Part shown: positions 10,705 to 21,367 of the stretch, piece by piece
How positions within the stretch are numbered: position 1 is the stretch's first letter
How the letters are laid out: the number at the start of each line of letters is the position of its first letter
Source: Nannobrachium achirus
Lineage: Eukaryota > Chordata > Actinopteri > Myctophiformes > Myctophidae
Reading direction: 5' to 3'
NCBI GenBank assembly: GCA_963921795.1
Contig: OY997651.1
Location: 55,395,142 to 55,459,141, forward strand
DNA: 64,000 nucleotides
Position numbers and translations under genes: made by a program
Notes under the pieces: model-generated
Databases searched by the model: none
What the model was told of the DNA's origin: nothing
The model's input: only the letters and a program-made list of their open reading frames with translations

Positions 10705-11587
10705 CCGAAACTAGCGACATGATCACATCACAAGTCATGACACTTTATGAATGTAGTTTAGGTTCCCAAAGTGAAAAAATGGTTTGGTTTGTTGCAACAA
10801 TGTCTAGTTATCTAAAGTATGGTAATAATAAGTAGAGGGAGGATTAATGTCAGAGTGTTTGCTGTTTGTGTTGGAGCGTCTCAGTGCTGCTTATTTCATG
10901 TGCAACCTCTTCCAGAAAAACTACTGGACTTCCCAAATAATGACAAAAACTGTTACAATTATTGTATAATAATATACATATAATATACAATAAATTGTAT
11001 AATATCCAGTCATACAAAAATAACAATCTAGCAATCACAATATGTTTCAGTCACAGTAGGCTATTATTAATATTGTTTAGTGAACTCCCAAAATGTTCAC
11101 AGGATCATAGGCTATAGGCCTACTGATGTTGTTGGAGCGGTGAAACCCAGCTCCCTATAGACAACATTCCTGGCCGATTGCAGGAGGGACGCCCCGCCCC
11201 CAAGTCGAAAGGGAACTTCTGGGTTCTCTCTGTCAGGCATGCATATAAACGTGTTGCCAAGTCAATTTATTTACCTAAACTATCTTGTTTTTTTTGCGTA
11301 TTTATATTGCAAGAGTTGGCTTGTTTGGCTTATTTCTCTCACAAATTTTGGCAACACTGCCCAGCGCTGCAGTAAAAGATTATGACAATGAACTGAAAGG
11401 GTTAAACCAACGGAGGTTTTTTTTCCAGCTGTCAGATGGTGCCGTGACTGCGGTCATGGTCTCTTGATATGCAAGCGCACCGCTATCTTCGATGTTTTTA
11501 TTCTATCTACACCAGTTAATAGTATTGATGACATCCTTAACATATCCTAAACTCAGCAAACTCCCCAGAGAAGCAGCACGACTCACA

Positions 11588-11612
11588 ACAACAACAACAA
11601 CAACAACAAGGT
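11588..11612. repeat. (CAA)n microsatellite
   Basis: About eight CAA units. Confidence 0.9.
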
Positions 11613-12480
11613 AAAACTCTCATGCTAGCTAATTAGCCTTGTTAGCTACGATCTTTTACTGTATGGGGACTACTCTTGTTACAACTAAGTACAAGTTATT
11701 TTCACTTGTGACAACACAACATTGATTATAATTGAAATACAAGCTCTTCGCTGTTGTGTTGTATCTGTGAATGCAATTGTTTTCTGTCTTTCAGACCTGT
11801 ACTGTACGTCCAGGACCAATGAAGCCAGATGTGAGGGTCTCCTCATCATATTTATTGCAATAAAATATTTATACACACTTTTCTTTGACTTGTCCATGCC
11901 TTTTTTTTTTTTAACTGTTGAGGGTTTCAAATGTTGTACTGTATATTGTGTTATTGAGATAAGGAATGTTCCCAATGATGCTTTGAAGGAATGCTTTTAA
12001 ACACTTGTCATTTTCAATTAATCCAGTTTGTTTTTGTATCTATTAAAGCCAAATGTATTCATTGTTTTGACGTGACAGTTTAGGATTTAATGATTAAATG
12101 AGCATTAAATATGAATGGATATTTATATTGCCTTGATTAGGATTAAATCGATGATTTACAGTGATATAGTGAAATGAACACAGCATAGGATGCACATAAT
12201 AGGTGGGCTAATGTGTATTATGTCTATTCTGGAGTGGGTTGAGTTGTTGACAGGCCTATTTGTAAAAACATTAATGCATATCACACAACACAAGCCAACT
12301 GTGACTTCATCCCAGAACAGAGGAGAATGGAGATGACAACGTTTGACATGATCAACCAGCGTTCTGAAGGGAAAAGGTTTGCTAGCTAGAAATCATACAA
12401 CATTCGCTTCCATGAAATACTGATTAGGTTCAATGCTTGCTTTCAAATACACAAATCTGTTTATTTGTAGGCCTATATCA

Positions 12481-12560
12481 ATTCAATTCAAAGGAGCTTT
12501 ATTGGCATGAGAAGACATGTTTATATTGCCAAAGCAAGTGTCAAATAAAATAAAAACAGT
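12481..12560. repeat. Retroposon 3'-tail-like repeat
   Basis: It starts ATTCAATTCAAAGGAGC and continues TTTATTGGCATG and TTGCCAAAGCAAGTG. In reverse it holds AATAAAG followed by (TTGAA)-type tails, like the 3' end of fish LINE/SINE families. The specific family is not assigned. Confidence 0.4.
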
Positions 12561-13124
12561 TTAAAATGGCGAACATATAATATGACATGCAGTTGGAGGG
12601 AGTACAGCATTGTGTAAAAAGCTATGTCGCATTGTGACATTTTATATATATATATACAGGGTATAAAGCTTTTGAAACAATTTAAATAGCGTTATTTTTT
12701 AAGAAGTTTGCATATGAAAAAAGGTAGTTTCATGACAGTACACTAGTACAAGGTCAACTAAAAGCATACGCCCAAGAAAGCCTATGGCAATTGTTTCAAT
12801 TGAGATCTCTTTTTTTTTTCCTCCAACTCATAACATTGAATGATGGCAGAACAGGTGTGTATCGTCACAACTCATTTATTTATCAGCAGAGTGGATGAGT
12901 GTTGCCATTAAGTGACATTGTTAACATAAGTTACAAAGTAAAATTACAAAGTAAAACAATCCCGTCTCATTAGTTAAGAGGAGAATCAGATCAGATGAAC
13001 GTAAACAGGAAATCGCGCTACGATCAAGCCCAAAAAAGGGCTTCCGGTCGGAAGTAGGGGGCGTGGCCAGGCATGTTGTCTATAAACAGCTATGTCCATG
13101 GCTATGTGGCTCCACACATACCCA

Positions 13125-13310
13125 CAGATCTAGAACACATGGAATGTAAAAATATAGATCTAGAACACATAGAATCAATCTAAACAAATATAGAACTAGA
13201 ACACATATCATTTATAGATCTAGAACACAGAATTTATATTATATAGAACACTTAGAATTCATAGATCTAAAACACATAGAATCAAAACATAGATCTGGAA
13301 CTGCTCAAAT
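13125..13310. repeat. Minisatellite ATAGATCTAGAACACATAGA
   Basis: Seven or so imperfect units of about 22-28 bp share AGATCTAGAACACATAGAA. Confidence 0.85.
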
Positions 13311-13338
13311 TCACAGCTCCACTTCGAACAGAGGTTTG

Positions 13339-13426
13339 ATTTTAGTATCAAAACATGGTGTTTTAACAAAGAAACAACACTTTAGTATCAAAACAGGGTG
13401 TTTTAACAAAGAAACAAGCCTGTATT
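13339..13426. repeat. Two-unit tandem repeat
   Basis: A ~44-bp unit with TTTAGTATCAAAACA and GGTGTTTTAACAAAG is present twice. Unit 2 has one copy (34028). Confidence 0.85.
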
Positions 13427-13634
13427 CATACCAATAGACCTGTCTCCATAGTGGGTGTTCAGCGACGTGTGCATGGCGTCCTGAAAACCGCTACCCCCAA
13501 ACATAATCAGCACTGCATCACTGTATTACACACAACACACACAAGAAAAAGGTGCATAGTATAGGGCTATTGTGCTCAGCGGCAGTTTAAAACAATGAAT
13601 GTATACACACACAACAGTAACACATAGCCAGGCC

Positions 13635-13715
13635 CATAGATATATATAAGAAGGCTAGATGGCGCAAGGCGGAGTCGGCGGCGTCGTTCACTGGCGGCCA
13701 TCTTAGGACAGGACC
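13635..13715. repeat. P-like left terminal and subterminal inverted repeats
   Basis: The TIR starts at 13635 and the subterminal repeat is at 13696-13715, about 40 bp in. The subterminal repeat overlaps GCGGCCATCTTAGG, which resembles a YY1-type CCATCTT site. Confidence 0.85.
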
Positions 13716-14304
13716 ATCCCCCCTGTCCTGCCGGCAGGCTGTATGGTATAGTGCGTGTAAGGTGAGTGATCTTGCACACTTAAATACTCTTTACTCTCTG
13801 AAATCTTGACGGATTTACTAACGGTTTGATTTATTACAAACATTATTAACATGGCTATGATTCAGGCTGGTTGACATGTTGAAATTGAAGCTTTTCATTT
13901 CGAAAAAAGAGCATGCAGTATAGTTAAGTGGCATGGCTACTACTTGCACAAGTTATCAAGACAACAATCGAGATTTTCAAATATTATCAGGTTTTACTGA
14001 GACCAATAACGATTTCATGACAGCTAATCTTTTGTCTAAATGACATTTCTTTGTGTGGATATTGTTGTTTTTTTTAGCTGCAGGTAAGAGACAAAAAAGA
14101 GGCTGTGAGTGTGAGCTAGACCTATATATTATTACAAAGTTGACTGTTGACAGCAATGTTACAATGGTGGGAGAGGCAGAATTACATGATTTCCAAGCGG
14201 TTTGGTTTGTTAAAAATATCTTACATTTAGATAGATTGATACAGGGAATTGCTGGCTTTTTGTTTACAGAAATAGGCCTACTGTCTGTGAAGTCTGTTGT
14301 GAAG

Positions 14305-15269
14305 ATGCCTGATTTCTTTGCTGCCTATGGCTGCTCCAATGAAAGGAGTATCCAAATGGAACCTGTGGGATCACCTGCCACAAATATGACAATATTATAT
14401 TATAATTAGGATAATCATTATGTACAATACAAGTTATGCTGCACAGGAACAACAGGGATGTGAGACAATAACATTGCAAGAGTGTTGTTGACCCTGGCTT
14501 TTAGAAATATTTCTACCACCTGTTTACACAATCCTTGAATCTTTCTTTTGGACAGTTTTTAACTCTTTTAGTATGGTTGTCTTATTCTCAAAGTCTGCAT
14601 AGGCTAATGCTTACATGCATACATGCATACTGTACATAGATACATCCTTACCCTTAATGTTAAAGGAAAGAAGGGTGGAAATGTTTAATTGATATATCTG
14701 GGTACCTTTTCTCCCATTTCTTTTTTTAAAGGTTTCCCAAAAGCCTAAGGAGACAGTGGGAACTTGCCCTAAGATGGGATGGATGGTTTGTTGCAAATGA
14801 CAGGACACTGCTCTGCAGAGAGCACTTCAGAAGTGAAGACTTTTACAGGACTGGCCAGACTGTCCGGCTTAAAGCTGGTGGTGTGCCCACCATCTTCAAC
14901 TTCGCTGCTCATCTTCAAAGGGTAGGCCTATGTGCATCATTGGCCAACAACAATTCAAGGTGTATTAGATTGATGCATGATACATGATACATAAGATAGT
15001 AAAAAAAGTAAGTGTCCATGCTTATTAAGTATTATAATGATCTGTCTACTGCTAGCTAATTTCAGGATTTGTTGTGCCGACGCTCTTTGAAAAAGCTGTC
15101 CTGTGATGTCTGCCGGGCCAGCCTTGTGACCTTTGCTGAATCTGCCTGTAAGGACAAGAGCTACCACCTACTGACCCTGAAAAGCAATGGAGGTCTGGTG
15201 ATACCAACTGAAGGCACGGTGAAGGCAGCAGAGTGGGTCGTTCGCCAGGCATCTGCAGATTCCAGATGA
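14305..15269 (+). pseudogene. THAP-domain P-transposase-like gene, three exons, broken
   Basis: Exon 1 (14305-14379) encodes MPDFFAAYGCSNERSIQ, the start of a C2CH THAP domain. Exon 2 (14732-14921) encodes FPKSLRRQWELAL, LLCREHF and GGVPTIFNF, the rest of the domain. Exon 3 (15066-15269) encodes a P-transposase-like C-terminus with KSYHLLTLKSNGGLVIPTEG and ends in TGA. Exons 2 and 3 have AG/GT borders and join in phase. Defects: the first zinc Cys is Phe, exon 1 has a one-base shift before the GIT motif, and its donor reads ATATGA where GTATGA is expected. No RNase-H-like catalytic domain lies between, so it could at most make a DNA-binding product. Confidence 0.82.
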
Positions 15270-15526
15270 AAATAGCCCATAGGATAGGAGGATAGGTTCA
15301 GAGGATGTGTTTTCGCTCGGGCATTGACAGTTACCACCATACACTGATGAAGTTAGTTGTGTCCCTGTTTTTCAAGCTGAGGCTGCACCATATTGCTAAA
15401 ATGACTATGCTTAGCTTACAGAAAGACAACGTGAGACAGAAGCTACCCAAAACGGTCCTTTTTAAAGGCCATTTGCTCAAACTCTGTGTGCACATACAGA
15501 AACCTAATTTTGGCTTCGAGCCAATG

Positions 15527-15660
<134 letters not shown>

Positions 15661-15669
15661 ACACATTTC

Positions 15670-16740
15670 ATCCACAATTCCATGCTGTATTGATCTGGTA
15701 CCATAGGAGAGATAACAGGCAAACAATGATCAAATAAAACATTCTTCTACATTCTAATGCAGATGTTAAATAATGGTTACATTTTCCCCAATGGATGTAT
15801 TTGAGTCTGGTTTACCTCCTTTCAGGCTTTACATTTAAAGTTTACTCCAAGCAAGAATGTATGAGCCCATGAGTAGTGCACTGAATGCCATCTGAGAAAA
15901 GGAACCCACTGTGATTTTGCTATTCAGTTCTAATACTACAGGTATACTTGATGGTAAATCCTGTCTGTCTCTCTACACTGCCACGCCACCGCCCTCTCAA
16001 CAGCCCCTCAAAGTTCCAGTCTAATCCCCAACCTCATTGATCATTGTTGAGCTGTTTAATAATATTGGTCCATTGAACCTTCAAACAGGTGTACTGCATG
16101 TAGCCTACTTCAATATCAAGGGCCACCAAAAGCTACCTGTGCAGCATGGGGTTTAACAAAAAATATATTATTATACATCATGATTATTGCTGTTATGACT
16201 ATAGTTGGTATATATTATGTAGGTACTCGTATGTTGGTGGTCTGATCTCAGAGGGAGGGGAGGATTGGTCATGTTACTGATTGGGAAATGACTTGCAGTT
16301 GCAGTGCTGAAATAAACTGTATAAAAAAGAGGTCTATTTGTGTCCTTAATAAAATAACCTTGAAGCCCCATCTCTAATCTCATATTTTACAGAATGGCAA
16401 CATGAGACTATTTTATATAAAATAAATATAAGCCAAATGAGACAGATTGTTAAATTAATGCATTGTTTAATACACAATGAATTAAATAATATAAATATTA
16501 CTAATATTGGAACTATTATATGTTACATATTTACAATATAAAGTGTGTATAGCTAATTGCTTTACTTTACCTATATACTTAATGTTATTTCATATGGAAA
16601 TCCATGGTTATAATTATTCTAATTATACAGTAACATAGCTACGTTTCTTAGGTTTATAACAAACCAATCCGTTTCAAAATAGGTTGAAAATTGAGCAAGC
16701 TCTGGTCATTTAAATAGTACATGCACTATAGACATTAATG
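15670..16740. other. P-like element interior without recognisable genes
   Basis: AT-rich sequence after the THAP gene. I see no coding block, repeat family or RNA gene. It is probably the 3' non-coding part of the transposon. Confidence 0.5.
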
Positions 16741-16856
16741 TTATACTGGGCGATCGGTCTTGTCCCAAGATGGCCGACCTGTAGCGACGTCAGTCCCCAT
16801 TGGCCAACAGCGGGCGTGAGCTATCTAGCCTTCTTATATATATCTATGGCCAGGCC

Positions 16857-17603
16857 TATTCTGCACGGCGGCAGCTGCATTATAATAACAAGTAAGACGC
16901 CTCTTGAGAATGTCAGGGTGGACGTGCATGAGGGACAGCTCAGTGAGTCGCTTCTGTGTCATGGTACTGCACAGCCAGGTTTTCAGGCGACGCAGGGCAG
17001 AAAAGGTGTACTCAGATGAGGCCACAGAGATGTGCAAACACATGCAGGCATAGCTCCATTAGTTTTTCAGCTTCTGAAAGGAGGGTTCTCGTTTGTGGCT
17101 GGAGCTGGGAAACACGGGATGCTACTTCTTGTACTGTTTTGCATTTAGGATTTTTACTCTTTGATAAAATCAACCTGCATTTTCAGCTGGAGATCAAGGT
17201 GCCCTTTATCTATCTTATTGGGTAGGTGGAGGCTCCCCAAATCAAAAGATTTCCCCTCTGCTGCCTGCATTACTGCAATATCTCTGTTTGCAGCTATTTG
17301 CATAGCGTCTTGGTCAAATCTTCTGTTCACCTCCAACAACACCAAATCAACAGCCTCGTAAAAGCCACGTCGGCTTGGTTTGGCAATGACGAGCGGGGGT
17401 TTTGCTCTCTCCGCTGGGACTGCTTGCGAGGAACACTTGCTCATCATCTCCTTCACTTTGTCAACACTTCTCAGACTTTCCATGCGCTTTTTGAGCGTAT
17501 CAGTGTCTCTGCAGCGTCTTTGCCACGGCTTCGCAGCTTGCATAAAGCATAGCAATTTCATATGCGTTATTAATTTATGTAAATGAATGTGTGTGAATGC
17601 CAT
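16857..17603 (-). pseudogene. hAT transposase C-terminal half, unit 1
   Basis: Read on the minus strand. The 17154-17603 part has LEVNRRFDQDAMQIAANRDI and LHLPNKIDKGHLDLQ. The 16860-17043 part has SEYTFSALRRLKTWLCSTMT and LSLMHVHPDI, the hAT dimerisation signature of ZMYM1/TTF-finger type hAT transposases. Frameshifts separate the two. The N-terminal zinc finger and catalytic region are not present. The paralogue is at 34262-35062. The P-like element inserted just beyond its 3' end. Confidence 0.8.
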
Positions 17604-17994
17604 TGAATAAAAGCGAAACCTTGCTTATCGTTATAAACAATAACAATCTTAATTTGTCTTCAAGATTTGCTACCTTTGAGCACCTGATGGCATTTTGGAA
17701 CCTGATCGAACCATTCACAGCCAACATGATCACAGTCACCCGAGCACAGAGAGCCCAGCAGAGGAATGAGGAAATCATTTTTCTATGTACTTACTCAGTA
17801 AGTTTAGTCAGGCTGGTTTAATATTTTGTGCTGTGTTGAATGTCTGTTATAATCGATATACCAGAGGGGTAGGCAACCTTAGGCATACTGGTGCAAAACA
17901 ATTGTGTATCTACTATCCTTGCATGTTTGGTTGAATCTTGAGAGCTGGCTTGGCCTTTCACTGGGGCTGGTGGAGTGAAAACCTGGTGCGAGTT

Positions 17995-18021
17995 GCTGTG
18001 AGCTTGTAGATGGGCTATTTT
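17995..18021 (-). repeat. Micro-palindrome half-site
   Basis: Right arm TGTGAGCTTGTAGATGGGCT. The orthologue is at 35455. Confidence 0.65.
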
Positions 18022-18202
18022 CACAGAGGTACATGGAGAAAAAGAGCAGCTCAAGTACAAGGCAAACAGTCACCATGTATCCATCAATAATTCTATAATG
18101 TGTGATATCGATTACCGGTCCATTGCTTGGCTGAATACCGAGAGCTGTATTGGCACAGCGGTGGGCCTTTGACTGGGGCTGGCAGAGAGAAGAGGGCGGG
18201 AA

Positions 18203-18223
18203 CATGTAGATGGACTATTTTCA
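18203..18223 (-). repeat. Degenerate micro-palindrome half-site
   Basis: CATGTAGATGGACTATTTTC. It sits in a local duplicate of the 17995 block (GAGAGCTG...GGGCTGG motifs). Confidence 0.4.
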
Positions 18224-18500
18224 CAGAGGTGGGGGAGGGGGAAGGGGGGGAGCAGTATTCAGAAATCATAATTCAATAATGTGTGGCATCCATTACCTGG
18301 CCATTGCTTGGCTGAATCCCGAGAGCTGTCTTGGCCGAGATGTGGGGGGGAGCAGATTAATGAACAGAACAAACAGTCAAGTTTACCAGGTATGCAGCAA
18401 TACTAAAGGCAATGATAGTCTGTGTGCATCCATTACCTGTGCATTGCATGGCTGAATCCTGCCAGTTGGCTTAGCACAGTGATGGGCCTTTGTGCGAGTC

Positions 18501-18528
18501 TGTGTGAGCTTGTAGATTGGCTATATTC
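18501..18528 (-). repeat. Micro-palindrome half-site
   Basis: Right arm TGTGAGCTTGTAGATTGGCT; orthologues at 35914 and 38557. Confidence 0.65.
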
Positions 18529-18759
18529 AAAGAGTGTTTAGTGTAGAGGGGAACAAAATATCAGATCAAGCACAGAGCAACAGTCAGGTTTACCAAGTAT
18601 CCAGCGAAAATGCAATTATGTGCAGGGCAGCCACAAAGCATTTTGGTGCCTGACTCACAACTGGCTGTTGGGTGAAACCCACAATGCCTTGTTGTTTTCA
18701 AGAGTGGATGGCGCGGGGGAAGGCAGTAAGTCTAGTAAAAAAGGAAAAGTTTTACCAAG

Positions 18760-18954
18760 ATGAGCACGGCAAAGAAGGTAAAAACCTATCACTTCCATCC
18801 ATAGTGGGAAGAAGATTATCTTTTCACCATGTCGCATTCTATATGTGTTTGCCTTGTTTGTAAAGCGGCTGTTTCTAAAGAAGGGAAACTTGGAGAGACA
18901 TTTTACTTCACATCATAAAGAGTACAACTACAGTGAATACCTGCAATAGGCCTG
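18760..18954 (+). pseudogene. BED-type zinc finger N-terminus of a hAT gene, unit 1
   Basis: It begins ATGAGCACGG. It reads a W-E-E-D-Y-x-F-T-M motif followed by CVCLVCKAAV, the Cys pair of a BED-like finger. This matches the start of GTF2IRD2/KIAA-type hAT proteins. A TAG replaces the Glu before WEEDY, and the His pair is shifted out of frame. Copies are at 36181 and 38828. A hAT element interrupts its 3' end at 18956. Confidence 0.6.
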
Positions 18955-19042
18955 GGACAAAATATCGATATTTCGATATACCGCGGTATTATCTCCCGCG
19001 ATAATTATCGATATGTTGCCGGCAAATATCGAGTTTTCATAA

Positions 19043-19341
19043 CTACTCATACTCTTTGATAAAATCACCCTGCATTTTCAGCTGGAGATCAAGGTGCCCT
19101 TTATCTATCTTATTGGGTAGGTGGAGGCTCCCCAAATCAAAAGATTTCCCCTCTGCTGCCTGCATTACTGCAATATCTCTGTTTGCAGCTATTTGCATAG
19201 CGTCTTGGTCAAATCTTCTGTTCACCTCCAACAACACCAAATCAACAGCCTCGTAAAAGCCACGTCGGCTTGGTTTGGCAATGACGAGCGGGGGTTTTGC
19301 TCTCTCCGCTGGGACTGCTTGCGAGGAACACTTGCCTGAAC
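19043..19341 (-). pseudogene. Captured hAT transposase fragment
   Basis: It is nearly identical to 17154-17450, covering the VNRRFDQDAMQIAANRDI part. It lies between two direct copies of the TAGGCCTGGGAC element end. It was copied from the neighbouring remnant or a close relative, since it shares TACTGCAATATCTCT with unit 1 rather than unit 2. Confidence 0.85.
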
Positions 19342-19778
19342 AATAGGCCTGGGACAAAATATCGATATTTCGATATACCGCGGTATTATCTCCCGCGATA
19401 ATTATCGATATGTTGCCGGCAAATATTGAGTTTTCATAACACCAGGGATTCCCCATTTAACCTACTGTATGGTGTTGTACTATGGTGCAATACCGTCAGC
19501 CGCCAGCACTGTTCGTAGTGGGGGCGCTAGGGAGATAAAGGACCGGCCGGTCGGCCGGATTATGCAACAGAGAGGAAGAGAGAAGAACGTTACGCTGTGG
19601 TTCTCCCACTCTGAGTTTGATGGTCAGAGAGAGAGGGTGAGAGGAGGAATGGAGAGCTGTCTTCAGTTTACAACAAGGTGAAGTTATAATTTGAGCAACA
19701 CATACAGCTCTGTCTGTGTTTAGTGGACACACACATAGGCTACTGTACACATGCAGCCACCATTACAATATAGGCTAC

Positions 19779-19823
19779 AAACACACACACACACACACAC
19801 ACCCACGTTAATATGAATGGAAG

Positions 19824-19888
<65 letters not shown>
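19779..19888. repeat. (CA)n microsatellite
   Basis: Two CA tracts are separated by CCACGTTAATATGAATGG. Cys/Val ORFs here are not genes. Confidence 0.95.
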
Positions 19889-19892
<4 letters not shown>

Positions 19893-20478
19893 CACAACCA
19901 TGTTCCCCCTTTGCCTCGATCTCCCTCATGTTTTTGTATTTATTCATACATCCTCACCACTGATATGGATTTAATTTAATTTCATTTCATTGTATTATTA
20001 TCAAAGCAATAAGAACATGAAACAAATTGGTTATACTTGCAAAGCACTGTCACTATTAAGAATTCATTTTCCTCCATGTAATTGGCAAAATATAGCCTGT
20101 TTTAGAGAGGCTATTTTACATTTTCACTACATAGGCATACCCATTGTTGTGGACAGACAAATTGTGGGCAGGTTACAAAGTTGCAGTGTTTGTTGTTTGA
20201 GGAGGCAAGATTCATCTACTTATTAGCCAATTTATAAATGAATCTTGTAAAATTAATGGAATAAATGTATAATTCCAGAGTTTGGCCTTTTATGGTAGTT
20301 TTTCATTTTCAGTTAGATATATTGTGATATATCGTTGGTGACATTTCTTGCAATATATCGAATATTGCAATATATCGAATACCGTGATAATATTGTTATC
20401 GTGAGCCCAAAACCGTGATAGATATCGTATCGTGAGATGCCAATATCGTCCCACCCCTACTGCCCAACAGTGAACTGA

Positions 20479-20501
20479 CAACTTATAGATCTGCTATTTT
20501 T
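20479..20501 (-). repeat. Micro-palindrome half-site (degenerate)
   Basis: CAACTTATAGATCTGCTATTTT; orthologue at 39028. Confidence 0.5.
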
Positions 20502-20573
20502 GAAAAATCGTGAACATTTGTGCAAGTCTTTGAATATCTTTGACCAGATTCTATAATTGTCTTTCCTTCTTAT

Positions 20574-20720
20574 CAGTGGTTCTCACACTTTTTCATGTCA
20601 ACACCCCCAAAATTACGTATAATTGGCCACGGACTCTTCCCATCTCAAAACATGTTGTTCCAGGGACCCCCCAGAAGCAAATATTTGAGTTACAAATGTT
20701 CGCTTTTAAAAAATATATAT
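20574..20720. mobile_element. hAT-type MITE fragment, GTGGTTCTCACACTTTTTC
   Basis: Matches the vertebrate AGTGGTTCTCAAACTTTTT class of hAT ends and contains CCAGGGACCCCCCAGAAGC. Relatives are at 39050-39180 and 41803-41940. Only one end is present. Confidence 0.55.
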
Positions 20721-20724
20721 CACT

Positions 20725-20830
20725 ATTGGCCTCATGGGCACCTGTAGCCAACCTACACTTAACGGCAGTGTTGTGCAGTGTTCAGTAGTTCATGTTGGTA
20801 TTATGAAGTGAATGAATGCTACGCTACTTT
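20725..20830 (+). repeat. Partial gypsy LTR
   Basis: It contains GGCAGTGTTGTGCAGTGTTC, as in the LTR at 1987-2162. It is truncated at both ends and corresponds to the 5' LTR position of gypsy copy 2. Confidence 0.6.
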
Positions 20831-21367
20831 GTTACAAACTGTTCAGAGATCAATAAATCAAAAGAGACAAAATCAAAGTACTATTTCAATGTTGACTCTG
20901 CTACAGGGGCCCTACAGCACATATAATCAGCTGCCATTGTATTTTTCATCCATGCATTATTCATATTACATTATTATTACACGTTATTTTTACTTGCTTT
21001 TATCATTTTTCACCCTATAATTTTACATTACTAATTTTACAGCACTACTCTCACTAAAACATCTGTAGAGTTTAAATAGTTTGAAATATATTCATAAGAT
21101 TTTGCCTATCAATTGATGACACCTTAATGGACAATTTCTCTATTCACTATATATGTCTCCAATGAGGTCTTGAGTATTTTTCACTATTCAGAATGCACAT
21201 TTTCCATAGGCGGAGGTCTTTTCAATCCTCTTTTCCCTAGTAAGTGATCACAGCATTACAATTTGGTAAGAGAAATAACACTGCATTTGGGAATTTTCAG
21301 GGGTTAGTTTACATTTGGTGGGTCAAGAGTAGCCACAATCATTGTAGTTTTGTGACACAGGGTCAGT

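Larger units (their letters stand above)
10101..13370. other. Segment present only in unit 1
   Basis: In unit 2 the flanking sequences join near 34027, so this segment is either an insertion here or a deletion there. Contents: microsatellites and half-hairpins (10.2-10.7 kb), a (CAA)n run, a retroposon-tail-like piece (12.48 kb) and a minisatellite (13.13 kb). In 10740-11580 and 11615-12480 I see only AT-rich unique sequence with no supportable gene. Confidence 0.5.
18956..20455. mobile_element. hAT-like element TAGGCCTGGGAC with duplicated left end
   Basis: The left end is TAGGCCTGGGAC and the right end GTCCCACCCCTA. The empty paralogue at 39010 reads ACCTGCCCAACAG. The flanks are CTGC--AA (left) and CTGCCCAA (right), an 8-bp TSD with 2 bp lost. 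The first ~90 bp with CGATATTTCGATATACC occur twice (18956-19040 and 19348-19440), flanking a piece of hAT transposase. A CA microsatellite (19779-19888) and a right-terminal region of ATATCG repeats follow. Confidence 0.7.
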
